Assembly (NCBI RefSeq): GCF_014197205.1
Contig: NZ_JACIFD010000008.1
Span: forward strand, 1 to 64,000
Direction: 5' to 3'
From: Canibacter oris
GTDB taxonomy: Bacteria; Actinomycetota; Actinomycetes; Actinomycetales; Microbacteriaceae
Length of the DNA: 64,000 bases
The position numbers were made by a program, and so were the translations under genes. A model generated the notes under the pieces. It was not told where the DNA came from, did not search any database, and saw only the letters and a list, made by a program, of their open reading frames with translations. Of this stretch, positions 52,889 through 63,999 are shown piece by piece (positions within the stretch are counted from its first letter, which is position 1; each line of letters starts with the position of its first letter).

Positions 52889-53890
52889 CTATACGCTATT
52901 TGGCTGCGATATTCCTAAAACTTTATAGGCTTTAGCTGTAGCAATGCGCCCTCGCGGAGTGCGAGATAGCAGCCCGGCGCGCACCAAGAATGGCTCCACA
53001 ACCGCTTCAATGGTTTCTGCTTCTTCTCCGACAGTGACGGCGAGAGTGGTGACGCCAACCGGGCCACCGTTAAAGCGCTCGATAAGTGCCCGGAGCACCT
53101 CGCGATCGAGCCGATCCAACCCCAGTGCATCAACGTCATATAGGGCAAGCGCCTGCTGCACGGCAGTCACATCGACGGCGACTCCGTGCACCAGGGCGTA
53201 GTCCCTTACACGCCGGAGTAAGCGGTTGGCGATGCGCGGAGTGCCACGGGAGCGCCTAGCAATCTCCGCGATAGCGTCTTGTTGCAGTGGGAAATCGAGC
53301 AGTTTCGCGGCGCGGGTTAAAACCCCGCTGAGCTCTTGCTCATCATAAAACTCAAGGTGCGCGGTAAACCCGAAGCGATCACGCAGCGGATTGGGCAGTA
53401 GTCCTGCACGAGTGGTGGCGCCTACTAGGGTAAAGGGGGCAATCTCGAGTGGAATCGAAGTAGCTCCAGCGCCTTTGCCGACCATAATGTCGATTTTGAA
53501 GTCTTCCATGGCCAGGTATAGCATTTCTTCCGCTGCTCGCGCCATCCGATGAATCTCGTCAATAAATAGCACCTCGCCCGGACTTAAGGCGCTCAAAACC
53601 GCAGCCAGGTCTCCCGCGTGCTGAATCGCGGGGCCGCTGGTTTGGTGCAGGGGTTTATCTAGCTCCGCAGCCACAATCATTGAAAGTGTAGTTTTACCCA
53701 GACCGGGTGGGCCAGCAAGCAAAATATGATCTGGGGAACGTTGCTGCAAGCCTGCCGCTGTTAGCAGCAATCGCAGCTGCTCTCGCACCTTTGTTTGGCC
53801 CACGAACTCGTCAAGATTCTGCGGCCGTAGTGCCCCCTCATAACTGAGTTCACTGGTGTTTGCGTGGGCTGATAGCTCGGTCATCATCAT
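52889..53890 (-). CDS. ruvB: Holliday junction helicase RuvB
   Basis: 333 aa AAA+ motor for branch migration. Walker [16 protein letters not shown], Walker [12 protein letters not shown], sensor/arginine-finger region [19 protein letters not shown], and the C-terminal winged helix ([17 protein letters not shown]). Three ATG codons lie at the start; the second or third is equally possible. Follows ruvA after two bases. Confidence 0.96.
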   Translation of the reverse strand: MMMTELSAHANTSELSYEGALRPQNLDEFVGQTKVREQLRLLLTAAGLQQRSPDHILLAGPPGLGKTTLSMIVAAELDKPLHQTSGPAIQHAGDLAAVLSALSPGEVLFIDEIHRMARAAEEMLYLAMEDFKIDIMVGKGAGATSIPLEIAPFTLVGATTRAGLLPNPLRDRFGFTAHLEFYDEQELSGVLTRAAKLLDFPLQQDAIAEIARRSRGTPRIANRLLRRVRDYALVHGVAVDVTAVQQALALYDVDALGLDRLDREVLRALIERFNGGPVGVTTLAVTVGEEAETIEAVVEPFLVRAGLLSRTPRGRIATAKAYKVLGISQPNSV

Positions 53891-53892
53891 TC

Positions 53893-54498
53893 CTAACGGT
53901 TATGCAGCAACAGCAGGGCTGCCTTGAGCAGCGCAGCGTTGTCTTCACCGGCACCTGCAGCCTGCGCATCCGCCACCGCAGCTACCGCATCTTTCTCCTG
54001 CCAGCCGAGACCCGCTAGAGCCGCCACCACCTGCGCCGGAATATCAGCTGCAGCGGAACTCGCACTTATCGCTTCTGCACCCCCCTGCGCCGCTGCGAAG
54101 CGATCGAGTTTGCCAGCCAAAGAGACCAGAATCATTTTTGCTGACTTCGGGCCGATCCCCGAAACTCTAGTGAACGGTTTTGGGTCCTCCGCGGCAACCG
54201 CGGCGGCAATCTCTTGCGGCTCCAGCAGCGACAGCACGCCGAGCGCACTGCGCGGACCAACACCGTTTACCTGCAGCAGCACGTTAAACATCTCCAGCGC
54301 TTCAGTGCTGCCGAAGCCATACAGGGTGTGACTGTCTTCGCGCACAACCAATTGTGTGTGCAGCTTCACACTCTCCCCCACATGACAGCTCGCCGCAACC
54401 CCGCTCGGGGTTTCTATCCGGTAGCCAACACCGCTGGTCTCCACAACCACCCAGTCAGCGCTACGGGCAGCGACAATACCTGAAACTGATGCAATCAC
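53893..54498 (-). CDS. ruvA: Holliday junction binding protein RuvA
   Basis: 201 aa. OB-fold N-terminus ([28 protein letters not shown]), HhH domains with [16 protein letters not shown] and [16 protein letters not shown], and a C-terminal RuvB-binding three-helix domain. GTG start. ruvC, normally immediately upstream, is not in the window; leuA lies there. Confidence 0.95.
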   Translation of the reverse strand: MIASVSGIVAARSADWVVVETSGVGYRIETPSGVAASCHVGESVKLHTQLVVREDSHTLYGFGSTEALEMFNVLLQVNGVGPRSALGVLSLLEPQEIAAAVAAEDPKPFTRVSGIGPKSAKMILVSLAGKLDRFAAAQGGAEAISASSAAADIPAQVVAALAGLGWQEKDAVAAVADAQAAGAGEDNAALLKAALLLLHNR

Positions 54499-54580
54499 AG
54501 ATACAAAATTACCGCGCGGCTCTGATTCACACCACAGCCACGCGGCAATTTATCGAACTTATTTGCGAAAGCTTTGCCTG

Positions 54581-56329
<1,749 letters not shown>

Positions 56330-56444
56330 TCAATTATTTAAAAATTGACCAACGCAAGAACTCCGCGACGAGGACGGTCAACACTCGCCGCGGCTAGGAA
56401 GGAGCAGCATAGCACGCATACCCATAGTTTATATTAGCTAGCAG

Positions 56445-57341
56445 CTAAAAACCAAGCTTTCCAAGCGATTTCGGGTCGTTTTGCCACTCTTTCAGCACCT
56501 TTACCTGCAGGTGCAGTGACACACTGCGACCCAGGGCGCGGCTAATTTCCTTCCGCGCGAACTGTCGAATAGTACTGAGGCGTGATCCCCCTTTACCGAT
56601 TACAATACCTTTTTGACTGTCGCGCTCCACAATTAGGCTGGCGTAAATGTGCAGCCGGCCCTCATCATCAGTTTCGGTGTCATTCACAACCGCAGCGAGA
56701 GAGTGCGGCAGCTCATCGCGGGCTCCGGCAAGCGCTGACTCGCGGATCAGTTCCGCGATTAAATCGTCCGGGGTTTCATCGGTGACGTGCGTTGCCTCGT
56801 AGAGCGGCTCCGAAACCGGCAGCAACGACACCAGCACCTGCTGCAGCACGTCGAGCTGTTCGCCGCTGACCGCAGAAACCGGCACCACCGCGTCCCACTC
56901 GCCGAGCTGATCCACCTCTACCAGCCGCTCAAACACCTCTGCTTTGTGATTCACATCAAGCTTGGTGATAATCGCAACCTTTTTGGCAGTCGGGAATTTC
57001 TGCAGCTGGTCAAAAATGAACCTGTCGCCCGGGCCAATTTTTTCACCCGCGGCAAAACACATTCCGATTACGTCAACGTCACCGAGGGTGCTGGTCACAA
57101 CCGCGTTCAGTCGCTCCCCAAGCAGCTTTCGCGGGCGGTGCATGCCCGGGGTGTCAACGATAATAATTTGCCCGTCCGGGCGATGCGCAACCGCCCGGAT
57201 CGCGCGCCGCGTGGTTTGCGGCTTCGGACTGGTGATAGCAATCTTCTCACCGACAAGCGCGTTAGTGAGCGTCGATTTACCGACGTTGGGGCGCCCCACA
57301 AAGCTCACAAAGCCGGCACGAAACTCTTTAGCTTCCGTCAT
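56445..57341 (-). CDS. era: GTPase Era
   Basis: 298 aa. ATG 57341 has GGTGAGGAAAA before it; a codon five positions earlier is less supported. G1 VGRPNVGKSTLTNALVG, G3 DTPGMH, G4 TKLD, then the KH domain with VERDSQKGIVIGKGGSRLSTI. Binds the 3' end of 16S rRNA during 30S maturation. Its start overlaps the CNNM gene by 14 bases. Confidence 0.96.
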   Translation of the reverse strand: MTEAKEFRAGFVSFVGRPNVGKSTLTNALVGEKIAITSPKPQTTRRAIRAVAHRPDGQIIIVDTPGMHRPRKLLGERLNAVVTSTLGDVDVIGMCFAAGEKIGPGDRFIFDQLQKFPTAKKVAIITKLDVNHKAEVFERLVEVDQLGEWDAVVPVSAVSGEQLDVLQQVLVSLLPVSEPLYEATHVTDETPDDLIAELIRESALAGARDELPHSLAAVVNDTETDDEGRLHIYASLIVERDSQKGIVIGKGGSRLSTIRQFARKEISRALGRSVSLHLQVKVLKEWQNDPKSLGKLGF

Positions 57342-58620
57342 GTTTGTTTTCCTCACCGACCCACTCCGCGCGAATCATATTAATGTTTTGGCGCCTATCA
57401 ACATCTGTTGTCACCAGTTTAATGCCGGCAACCACAACCTGGTCGCCGGTGTCCGCGAGACGACCTAGCTCTTTCACGAACAGCCCGCCAACGGTGTTGG
57501 CATCAGAATCTTCAAGCTCAATCTCAAACAGTTCGCCAAGCTCCGCAACCGCCAGCCGCGGACTGACCTCAAAACTGCCGTCAGCCTGGGCGGCGGCTTC
57601 CTGATCCTCCCGATCATGCTCATCGTAAATGTCACCGATGAGCTCCTCCAGCAGATCCTCAAGCGTCACCAGGCCGGATATTCCGCCATACTCGTCAACC
57701 GCCAGGGCGAGGTGGTTATTCTCCGCCTGCATCTGGGTCAGCAGATCATTAGCGGTCATCAAGTCCGGCACAAAAAGCGCCTGCTTCATCATTCGCGTGA
57801 CGCTCGCGGTGTCGGCTTCTTCCGGGTAGCGCAGCACAAAACCAGCAGCATCACGCAGGTGGATCACCCCGAGCACGTCATCAGCTTCCGCCGCGATTAC
57901 GGGCATCCGGGAGTGGCGGCTTGCCAGCAGCGCCTCCAGGGCTTCGCGCATCGTAGCCTGCGCCGGCACGGTGTGCATATCCGGCCGCGGCACCATGGTT
58001 TCGTGCACCCTGGTGTCGCCAAGTTTCAGAATGGAGTGAATATACTCGCGGTCGATCTCTTCTAACACCTCGGCTTCGGCGGCGCGATCCACAATACTCA
58101 AAAGCGGATTTTCAGCTTCTTCGTCATCGTGCCTGGTGGCGCTGCGCAAAGCAACCGAGCTGCTAAAGCGCTGCAGCGCGCCCGCGGCGGGGCCAAGCAC
58201 CACGCGGTTAAAACTGAGCAGACCCGCCAGCATTTTGATTGTTGCGGTAGGGTGCGCGATACCGAGCTTACGTGGGCTGGCACCGACGAGCAAAAAGGTT
58301 GAGATAATCAGCAGCAGCGCCGAACACAGCAGCGCCAACCAGAGATTCGCGATGGTTTGCAGCAGCACCGCAGTGATTAGGGTTGCCGCCAGGCTTTCGG
58401 CGATAACGCGAGAAAAACTTGCCGCGGCCAGGTGCAGTGCCTCTTCGTCAGCAATTGCCCTAATCGCGCGGTCCTGTCGGCTGTTGCCCTCCGCTAAGCG
58501 GTAAAGGTCAGCGCGGCTACGCAGGCTGAGGGCGGCTTCTGCCGCCGCAAAACAGCCGCCGAGCACCAGCAACAGCGCCGCGGCCAAAACAAACATCACA
58601 GCCAGCCCGGCAGACATCAC
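57328..58620 (-). CDS. CNNM/CorC-type membrane protein with CBS pair
   Basis: 430 aa. Three or four N-terminal helices form the DUF21 domain (GCFAAAEAALSLRSRADL), then two CBS domains with ETMVPRPDMHTVPAQ and DEYGGISGLVTLEDLLEELIGDI, and a C-terminal CorC_HlyC domain. Family members handle Mg2+ or cobalt; often annotated as hemolysin without evidence. Overlaps ybeY by four bases. Confidence 0.9.
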   Translation of the reverse strand: MMSAGLAVMFVLAAALLLVLGGCFAAAEAALSLRSRADLYRLAEGNSRQDRAIRAIADEEALHLAAASFSRVIAESLAATLITAVLLQTIANLWLALLCSALLLIISTFLLVGASPRKLGIAHPTATIKMLAGLLSFNRVVLGPAAGALQRFSSSVALRSATRHDDEEAENPLLSIVDRAAEAEVLEEIDREYIHSILKLGDTRVHETMVPRPDMHTVPAQATMREALEALLASRHSRMPVIAAEADDVLGVIHLRDAAGFVLRYPEEADTASVTRMMKQALFVPDLMTANDLLTQMQAENNHLALAVDEYGGISGLVTLEDLLEELIGDIYDEHDREDQEAAAQADGSFEVSPRLAVAELGELFEIELEDSDANTVGGLFVKELGRLADTGDQVVVAGIKLVTTDVDRRQNINMIRAEWVGEENKHDGS

Positions 58621-59081
58621 ATTCCCTCCGCTGCATAATCAGCCAGCAGCTGTCGTTGCAGCCCAAACATTTCAGCTTCGGCAAGCGGGTTGTCGTGGTC
58701 ATAGCCGAGCAGGTGCAGCAGGCTGTGCGTCACCAGCAGCTGCACCTCTGCCTGCAGCGGGTGCCCCGCGGCTTCTGCCTGCGCGGCGGCAACCGGCAGA
58801 CACACCACCACATCGCCGAGCATGCCCGGGCCTGCAAGATGCTCAGCAGTGCCGGGACGCAGCTCATCCATCGGGAAGCTCATCACATCGGTGGCGCCCG
58901 GCAGCTGCATCCAATCCAGGTGCAGCTGCTCCATCTCGGCCTCATCAACGAAAGTGATAGCGACCTCACTCAGCGGGTCAACGTACAATTGACGCAGCAC
59001 GAACGCGGTGAGCGCGCAAAGCGCTTCTGCTTGCAGCTCACCGCGGTAGTTTTCTGGCACTTCGGCAACAGCTATGGTCAT
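58617..59081 (-). CDS. ybeY: Endoribonuclease YbeY
   Basis: 154 aa. The zinc motif HSLLHLLGYDH (H-x3-H-x5-H) is intact near residue 115. EAEMEQLHLDWM and PTDVMSFP-like GATDVMSFPMDEL are conserved. Acts in 16S rRNA 3' maturation and ribosome quality control, matching its neighbour era. Shares a base with the phoH stop. Confidence 0.95.
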   Translation of the reverse strand: MTIAVAEVPENYRGELQAEALCALTAFVLRQLYVDPLSEVAITFVDEAEMEQLHLDWMQLPGATDVMSFPMDELRPGTAEHLAGPGMLGDVVVCLPVAAAQAEAAGHPLQAEVQLLVTHSLLHLLGYDHDNPLAEAEMFGLQRQLLADYAAEGM

Positions 59082-60064
59082 TAGTTTTGCGCCTCCGCAT
59101 AGGCGTCAACAATACGGCTGACCAGATCATTACGCACAATATCATCGCTGGTTAGCTCAGCAAAGCCAATGCCTGGCACGTCTGTGAGAATCCCCAGCGC
59201 GTCCTTTAAGCCACTGCGCCCGCCGGCGAGATCCACCTGAGTGACATCGCCGGTGATAACCATGCGCGAATCGTAACCGAGGCGGGTCAGAAACATTTTC
59301 ATTTGTTCCGGGGTGGTGTTTTGCGCCTCGTCGAGAATCACAAACGCTTCGTTGAGGGTGCGACCACGCATGTACGCTAGCGGCGCCACCTCGACGGTGC
59401 CAGATTCGAGCAGCTTCGGCACTGTTTCCGCGTCGAGCATACTGCTAAGCGCATCAAACAGTGGTCGCAGATACGGGTCGATTTTTTCCTCCAGGGAGCC
59501 CGGCAGATAGCCGAGCCGCTCACCGGCTTCAACAGCTGGCCGGGTTAGCACGATTTTCGCAACCTCGCGCCGCTTCAGCGCCTGCACTGCGAGAGCAATC
59601 GCCAAAAAGGTTTTGCCGCTGCCGGCAGGACCGGTGCAAAACACCACGGGGTTTTCCTGCATCGCGGCGACGTATTCGCGCTGCCCAGGAGTCTGGGGGC
59701 GGATCGCTCTGCCGCGCACCTCCACAATCGGGGCTGCAAGCTCTTTACCTTTGCCGGTCACCTCTGTGCCAAACTTAGAAAGCTGTGCCAAATCTCTTTT
59801 ACTAGGGTTGCCTTTAAGGCGCGCTACCTCCAGCATCTCCAACACCACTTTTTCGGCAAAATCAACTGCTGCCGCTTCCCCGCTCAGGGTTAGCAGGTGA
59901 TCGCGCAGATGAAAATGCACCTCCGGGTGCGCTGTGGCGAGGTCTTCGAGCAGCTGCTCGTTTACCCCCACAAAACTCGGCAGGTGCACTCCGGTGAGCA
60001 GCAGCGATCGCCGGATCTGGTGCGCCGACACTTCACCATCGGTGCTGTGTTTTACGTTATCCAA
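59081..60064 (-). CDS. phoH: PhoH-like ATPase
   Basis: 327 aa. N-terminal KH-like region, then the ATPase core with FCTGPAGSGKTFLAIALAV (Walker A), RPAVEAGERLGYLPG, and FVILDEAQNTTPEQMKMFL (Walker B). Standard partner of ybeY. Its role in Actinobacteria is RNA-related (helicase or nuclease) but uncertain here. Overlaps the HIT gene by eight bases. Confidence 0.94.
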   Translation of the reverse strand: MDNVKHSTDGEVSAHQIRRSLLLTGVHLPSFVGVNEQLLEDLATAHPEVHFHLRDHLLTLSGEAAAVDFAEKVVLEMLEVARLKGNPSKRDLAQLSKFGTEVTGKGKELAAPIVEVRGRAIRPQTPGQREYVAAMQENPVVFCTGPAGSGKTFLAIALAVQALKRREVAKIVLTRPAVEAGERLGYLPGSLEEKIDPYLRPLFDALSSMLDAETVPKLLESGTVEVAPLAYMRGRTLNEAFVILDEAQNTTPEQMKMFLTRLGYDSRMVITGDVTQVDLAGGRSGLKDALGILTDVPGIGFAELTSDDIVRNDLVSRIVDAYAEAQN

Positions 60065-60404
60065 CCATCCTCCGCTCCGCGAGGTCGCCAGCTAAAACAT
60101 GCGCGTGCACATGGAATACAGTCTGCCCAGCAGCAGCGCCGTTGTTAAAAATTAAGCGATAGTCACCATCTGCGTGTTCAGCAGCAAGCTGCTTCGCAAC
60201 CGCAACCATCTCCGCCAACAACTGCGGATCGCCCGCAGCTAGCTCAGTGACGTTAGCATAGGCTGTGGTTTTGGGGATCACCAGGATATGCACCTGCGCC
60301 TGCGGATGCATATCTGCGAAAGCCACAACCCGCTCAGTTTCGGCGAGAAATTCGACCTGAATCTCACCCTTCACAATTTTCCCGAAAACAGTTTCTTCAG
60401 CCAT
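60057..60404 (-). CDS. HIT family hydrolase
   Basis: 115 aa from ATG 60404; another ATG at 60416, four bases after the rdgB stop, is possible. The histidine triad HVHAHV is near residue 105, with FADMHPQAQVHILVIPK before it. Acts on nucleoside phosphoramidates or similar (Hint-like). Lies between rdgB and phoH. Confidence 0.92.
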   Translation of the reverse strand: MAEETVFGKIVKGEIQVEFLAETERVVAFADMHPQAQVHILVIPKTTAYANVTELAAGDPQLLAEMVAVAKQLAAEHADGDYRLIFNNGAAAGQTVFHVHAHVLAGDLAERRMVG

Positions 60405-60420
60405 ATTTAAGAGCATACCG

Positions 60421-61029
60421 TCACGCGCTGGGAAGCAGCGCAGCGAGTTTCGGCGCTAGCTCACTAAATGCCCGGAAGCGATGGCTGATGCTGTCTTTTA
60501 CCGCCGGCTCCAGCTGCGCCGCCGACACCTGAAAGCCTGCGGGGCGGAAAATTGGATCATATCCGAACCCGTGTTCTCCACTACGCTCCCGGAGAATCTC
60601 CCCTGGCCATTCAGCTACCACCGTAAGCTCGGTAAATTCTCCGTTTGGCTCCGGCAATACCGCAGCCGCGGCGCACACGAAAGCAGCACCGCGCGCCGTG
60701 TCAGGTACATCCTGCAACTGCCACAGCAGCAGTTCGAGGTTGTCGTTGTCACTGCGCTGCGGCCCCGCCCACCGCGCGGAAAAAATGCCCGGTGATCCAC
60801 CTAAGATATCAACCGCAATGCCGCTATCGTCTGCCAGCACAACCTGCCCGGTGCGCTGCGCCGCCGCGCGGGCTTTCAGCAGCGCATTCTGCGCAAACGA
60901 AGTGCCGTTTTCAACCGGCTCCGGGCCGTCATCAGCAACGAACTGATAACCGGGCAGCGCCGGGCCCAAAACCCGCTCAAGCTCCGCTAGTTTATGCGCG
61001 TTCCGACTGGCCAGCACAATCTGTGACAT
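60421..61029 (-). CDS. rdgB: Non-canonical purine NTP pyrophosphatase (RdgB/HAM1)
   Basis: 202 aa. VLASRNAHKLAELERVL, VLADDSGIAVDILGGSPGIFSARWAG and GHGFGYDPIF identify the family, which hydrolyses dITP/XTP to protect DNA. In many Actinobacteria rdgB follows rph and murI; here the neighbouring cell-wall genes are murL-murD2. Confidence 0.95.
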   Translation of the reverse strand: MSQIVLASRNAHKLAELERVLGPALPGYQFVADDGPEPVENGTSFAQNALLKARAAAQRTGQVVLADDSGIAVDILGGSPGIFSARWAGPQRSDNDNLELLLWQLQDVPDTARGAAFVCAAAAVLPEPNGEFTELTVVAEWPGEILRERSGEHGFGYDPIFRPAGFQVSAAQLEPAVKDSISHRFRAFSELAPKLAALLPSA

Positions 61030-61138
61030 TTTTCTTTCACCCCGTAATAGCTATATTTCGCCGCGCACGCAGCTGCGCAGCATGACACTATCAGTGTAAA
61101 TCAATTAAAAGCGCAAATCGCTGTAATAGGCTTGAAGC

Positions 61139-62527
61139 ATGCAGGCTGAATTTACGTTCCTCCCTCCGCATTACGCTGACAAGCAGGTGTTACTGCCCTA
61201 CCGGGCGCTTGCCGCAGATGGCAGCACCCACGAATTCACCGAGCGCATTACATTCAGCCGCGACCTTGATCGCATCCCGGCCCAGCAGCTTGCGGCCACC
61301 CTGCGCCTACTGTCACTGGCTGCGGGGCTGAGCTACTACAAGGCTTTTGCCCCGGCTCCAATCAGTGTTGCCGCTGGCTTAAACGTGCAAGAACACCGCT
61401 TTTTGCGGGCGATTTTGCGTGGCGGCTTGGGCGAGTTTGCCTTTGTGAATAACATTCCCGAGGCGCTAAACCCGCAGATTTTAGCGCTGCCTACCGGCCG
61501 CGCGGATGCAGCAACCACAGCCGAGGGCGCCGCCAGCGCCGAGGTTGCGGAGGCAGAAAGCCCCGATGCGGGAAACTTTGCAGCAACGCAGGCCACCCCG
61601 CCAGCAATCAGCACGGCACTGTGCGCCATCGGCGGCGGCAAAGACTCTATTGTGTCGCTTCTAGCGTTGCAGCGCGCGGGTGTTACAGTCCACGGTTTCG
61701 CAATCAACCCGAAGCGCCCGATGCTTGACACGGCGGACACCGCTCAGGTGCCACTCATGACCGCGTCACGCCAGCTTGATCCACACCTTTTTGAACTCAA
61801 CAAGCAGGGGTACCCGAACGGCCACGTGCCAGTGACCGCAATTAACTCCCTCATCGCGGTGCTCACAGCGTGGGCGCACGGCCTTGACGCAGTTATTTTC
61901 AGCAACGAAGCAGGCGCCTCCTACGGCAACGTGTCGTGGCACGGCTACGATATCAACCACCAGTGGTCAAAGAGCAGCGCATTTGAGGCGCTTTTGCGCG
62001 AGAGCTTGCCATCAGGCGCACCGCAGTACTGCTCCCTGCTGCGCCCCCTAAACGAGATTCGCATCGCCCGCAACTTTGCTAAGCAGCGGCCGTTCCATCG
62101 GGTTTTTACCAGCTGCAACCGTGCCTTCACAATGGCTGCCGGGGCCGACACTTCCTGGTGCGGCGAGTGCCCGAAATGCCAGTTTATTTTCTTAATGCTT
62201 GCTCCGTTTCTGCCACCGGAAGAGCTCACCGCAATTTTTGGCGGCCGCAACCTTTTTGATGAGGCGCAGCAAGTCGGTGGCTTCCTTGACCTGATGGGCG
62301 AAGCCGCGCGGCAAAAGCCGTTCGAGTGCGTCGGCGAACCGCTGGAATGCCGGGTCGCTTTAACACTCGCTGCAGCGAACCCTGCCTGGCAGCAGACTGC
62401 ACTGTTGCAGCATCCGGCGGTTGCGGCCCTGTACGCTACCGAGGCTGAGGTGGCCGAGGTGTTTGCACCGCAGCAGGAGCGGAATTTTATCCCGGCTAAC
62501 CTCTTGGAGACTGTGCGTGAAATCTAG
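61139..62527 (+). CDS. murL: UDP-MurNAc-L-Ala-L-Glu epimerase MurL
   Basis: 462 aa. Recognised by an opening YRALAADGSTHEFTERI, a central ATP-pyrophosphatase-like loop AIGGGKDSIVSLLAL (about residues 161-175), HGYDINHQWSKSSAFE, then SWCGECPKCQFIFLMLAPF with a Cys triplet. This combination defines MurL, which converts the terminal L-Glu of the nucleotide dipeptide to D-Glu using ATP. The middle 120-150 is a variable Ala/Glu linker. Overlap of 11 bases with a dedicated ligase gene supports the assignment. Divergent from rdgB. Confidence 0.85.
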   Translation: MQAEFTFLPPHYADKQVLLPYRALAADGSTHEFTERITFSRDLDRIPAQQLAATLRLLSLAAGLSYYKAFAPAPISVAAGLNVQEHRFLRAILRGGLGEFAFVNNIPEALNPQILALPTGRADAATTAEGAASAEVAEAESPDAGNFAATQATPPAISTALCAIGGGKDSIVSLLALQRAGVTVHGFAINPKRPMLDTADTAQVPLMTASRQLDPHLFELNKQGYPNGHVPVTAINSLIAVLTAWAHGLDAVIFSNEAGASYGNVSWHGYDINHQWSKSSAFEALLRESLPSGAPQYCSLLRPLNEIRIARNFAKQRPFHRVFTSCNRAFTMAAGADTSWCGECPKCQFIFLMLAPFLPPEELTAIFGGRNLFDEAQQVGGFLDLMGEAARQKPFECVGEPLECRVALTLAAANPAWQQTALLQHPAVAALYATEAEVAEVFAPQQERNFIPANLLETVREI

Positions 62528-63833
62528 AGATCTTATCGGCAAAGACGTGGTTATTTGGGGTGCGGGGCGTGAGGGTCTCGCCGCCCAAGAAATGCTGCGA
62601 CAGCTTGGCATCGTCGCCGACACCGTTATCACAGGGGGTGCGGATCACGCCGCCGCAATGGCTGCCCTGCAACGCGCTGAGGTGATTGTGAAGTCTCCGG
62701 GCATCCCGCACACGGCGCCGGAATATCAAGCATTGCGGCAAAGCGGCGTGGTTTTCACCTCGCTGATGGATCTGTGGTTGAGCGACTACGGTGATCGTAC
62801 GGTAGCGGTGACCGGCACCAAGGGCAAAAGCACCACCTCCAGCATGGTGAACCATATTTTTAACACTGTTGGCGTGCACGCGGTGATTGGCGGCAACCTC
62901 GGGGTGCCCTTAACCACTCAGTTGGGCGCAGCTGCCGCTGTGGTTGTTGCTGAGGTTTCCAGCTACCAGGCGGCGGAGGTGACCGCTTCCCCGCGGTTCG
63001 GCGTCTTCACTTCGCTGTATCCGGAGCATTTACCGTGGCACGGCGATTTTGCCACCTATGTCAGCGATAAAACCAACCTGTTTGCGCACGGTTGTGCCCA
63101 TCTGGTAACCGCCACGGCTGAGCTACGCGACACTCTGCGTGACGCGCTCGGCGCAGCAGCTGCAAACACTGTGGTAACCCTGCCCAGCGAGCTGGGACTG
63201 CACGCCAGCGCTGCCGGCATCAGCTGGGATGGGGTCGGGTCGCTTGCTGCAGCCGAGCTGCAGTTCCTGGGCTTACACAATTTCCACAACGCCACTCTGG
63301 CTTTGACGGTGTGCGCACTGCACCCGCTGCTGCAACAGGTACCGCGCGCAGCACTGCTGACAGCACTTACCAGCTTCAAACCTTTGGCAACCCGCTTGGA
63401 GCGAGTGCCCACCAGCGATGGCCGCCGCTGGATAGACGACGGTCTGGCAACAGCTCCGGAGGCAGTAATTGCGGCATTACAAAGCTGTGGTGGATCCGGC
63501 AAAACGGCGCTGCTGTTTGGCGGTGCTGAGCGGAACCTCGATTTTGGGGTGCTGCGTGATTATCTACGGGAGACACGCGATACTGCTAGCGCTGATCTGA
63601 CGGTGATTGCGATGGGCCCGGCAGGACAGCGTTTTGCCGAGCTGGTCGGCACTGATTTTCCGCGGCTACAGGTAGCTGATAGTTTTGCCGCTGCGGTTAC
63701 CGCTGCACGCAGCCTCACCGCCGCCGGAGATACAATCTTGCTCTCCCCTGGCGCCCCGAGCTTTAACGAGTTTAAAGACTACGAGGAGCGGTCGGCAGCT
63801 TTCAAAGCTGAGGCACGGGCGAGCAGCCAGTAG
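62517..63833 (+). CDS. murD2: UDP-MurNAc-L-Ala--L-Glu ligase MurD2
   Basis: 438 aa from GTG 62517 with GGAGA at 62506-62510; the frame continues upstream only in overlap with murL. Mur ligase: ATP loop VTGTKGKSTTSS, VVAEVSSYQAAEV, then a C-terminal domain with TRLERVPTSDGRRWIDDGLATAPEAV. Sequence is MurD-like but the gene is coupled to murL, so L-Glu rather than D-Glu is the expected substrate. A standard murD would be expected elsewhere only if D-Glu is also used. Confidence 0.82.
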   Translation: MKSRDLIGKDVVIWGAGREGLAAQEMLRQLGIVADTVITGGADHAAAMAALQRAEVIVKSPGIPHTAPEYQALRQSGVVFTSLMDLWLSDYGDRTVAVTGTKGKSTTSSMVNHIFNTVGVHAVIGGNLGVPLTTQLGAAAAVVVAEVSSYQAAEVTASPRFGVFTSLYPEHLPWHGDFATYVSDKTNLFAHGCAHLVTATAELRDTLRDALGAAAANTVVTLPSELGLHASAAGISWDGVGSLAAAELQFLGLHNFHNATLALTVCALHPLLQQVPRAALLTALTSFKPLATRLERVPTSDGRRWIDDGLATAPEAVIAALQSCGGSGKTALLFGGAERNLDFGVLRDYLRETRDTASADLTVIAMGPAGQRFAELVGTDFPRLQVADSFAAAVTAARSLTAAGDTILLSPGAPSFNEFKDYEERSAAFKAEARASSQ

Positions 63834-63930
63834 CTGCCGGCCCAGTCACGGCAGATGTCACCACGGCCTAGCCGGCAGCCCGGTTACACCGTGACCGCCA
63901 TCCCAGCCAAAACCACCATGCAGCACACGG

Positions 63931-63999
63931 TTACAGTGTCGTGGATAGCGCCTCGCGCTGTTTCTCAAAGAGCTGCTGAGCGGCATCGCCCGCAAGCTG
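63931..63999 (-). CDS. Partial C-terminus of a minus-strand gene
   Basis: On the minus strand, reading into the window from its right edge, 22 codons end in TAA at 63931-63933. The peptide (QLAGDAAQQLFEKQ, then REALSTTL) is a helical Gln/Ala/Glu tail. Too short to identify; convergent with murD2. The gap 63834-63930 holds nothing recognisable. Confidence 0.4.
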   Translation of the reverse strand, partial: QLAGDAAQQLFEKQREALSTTL

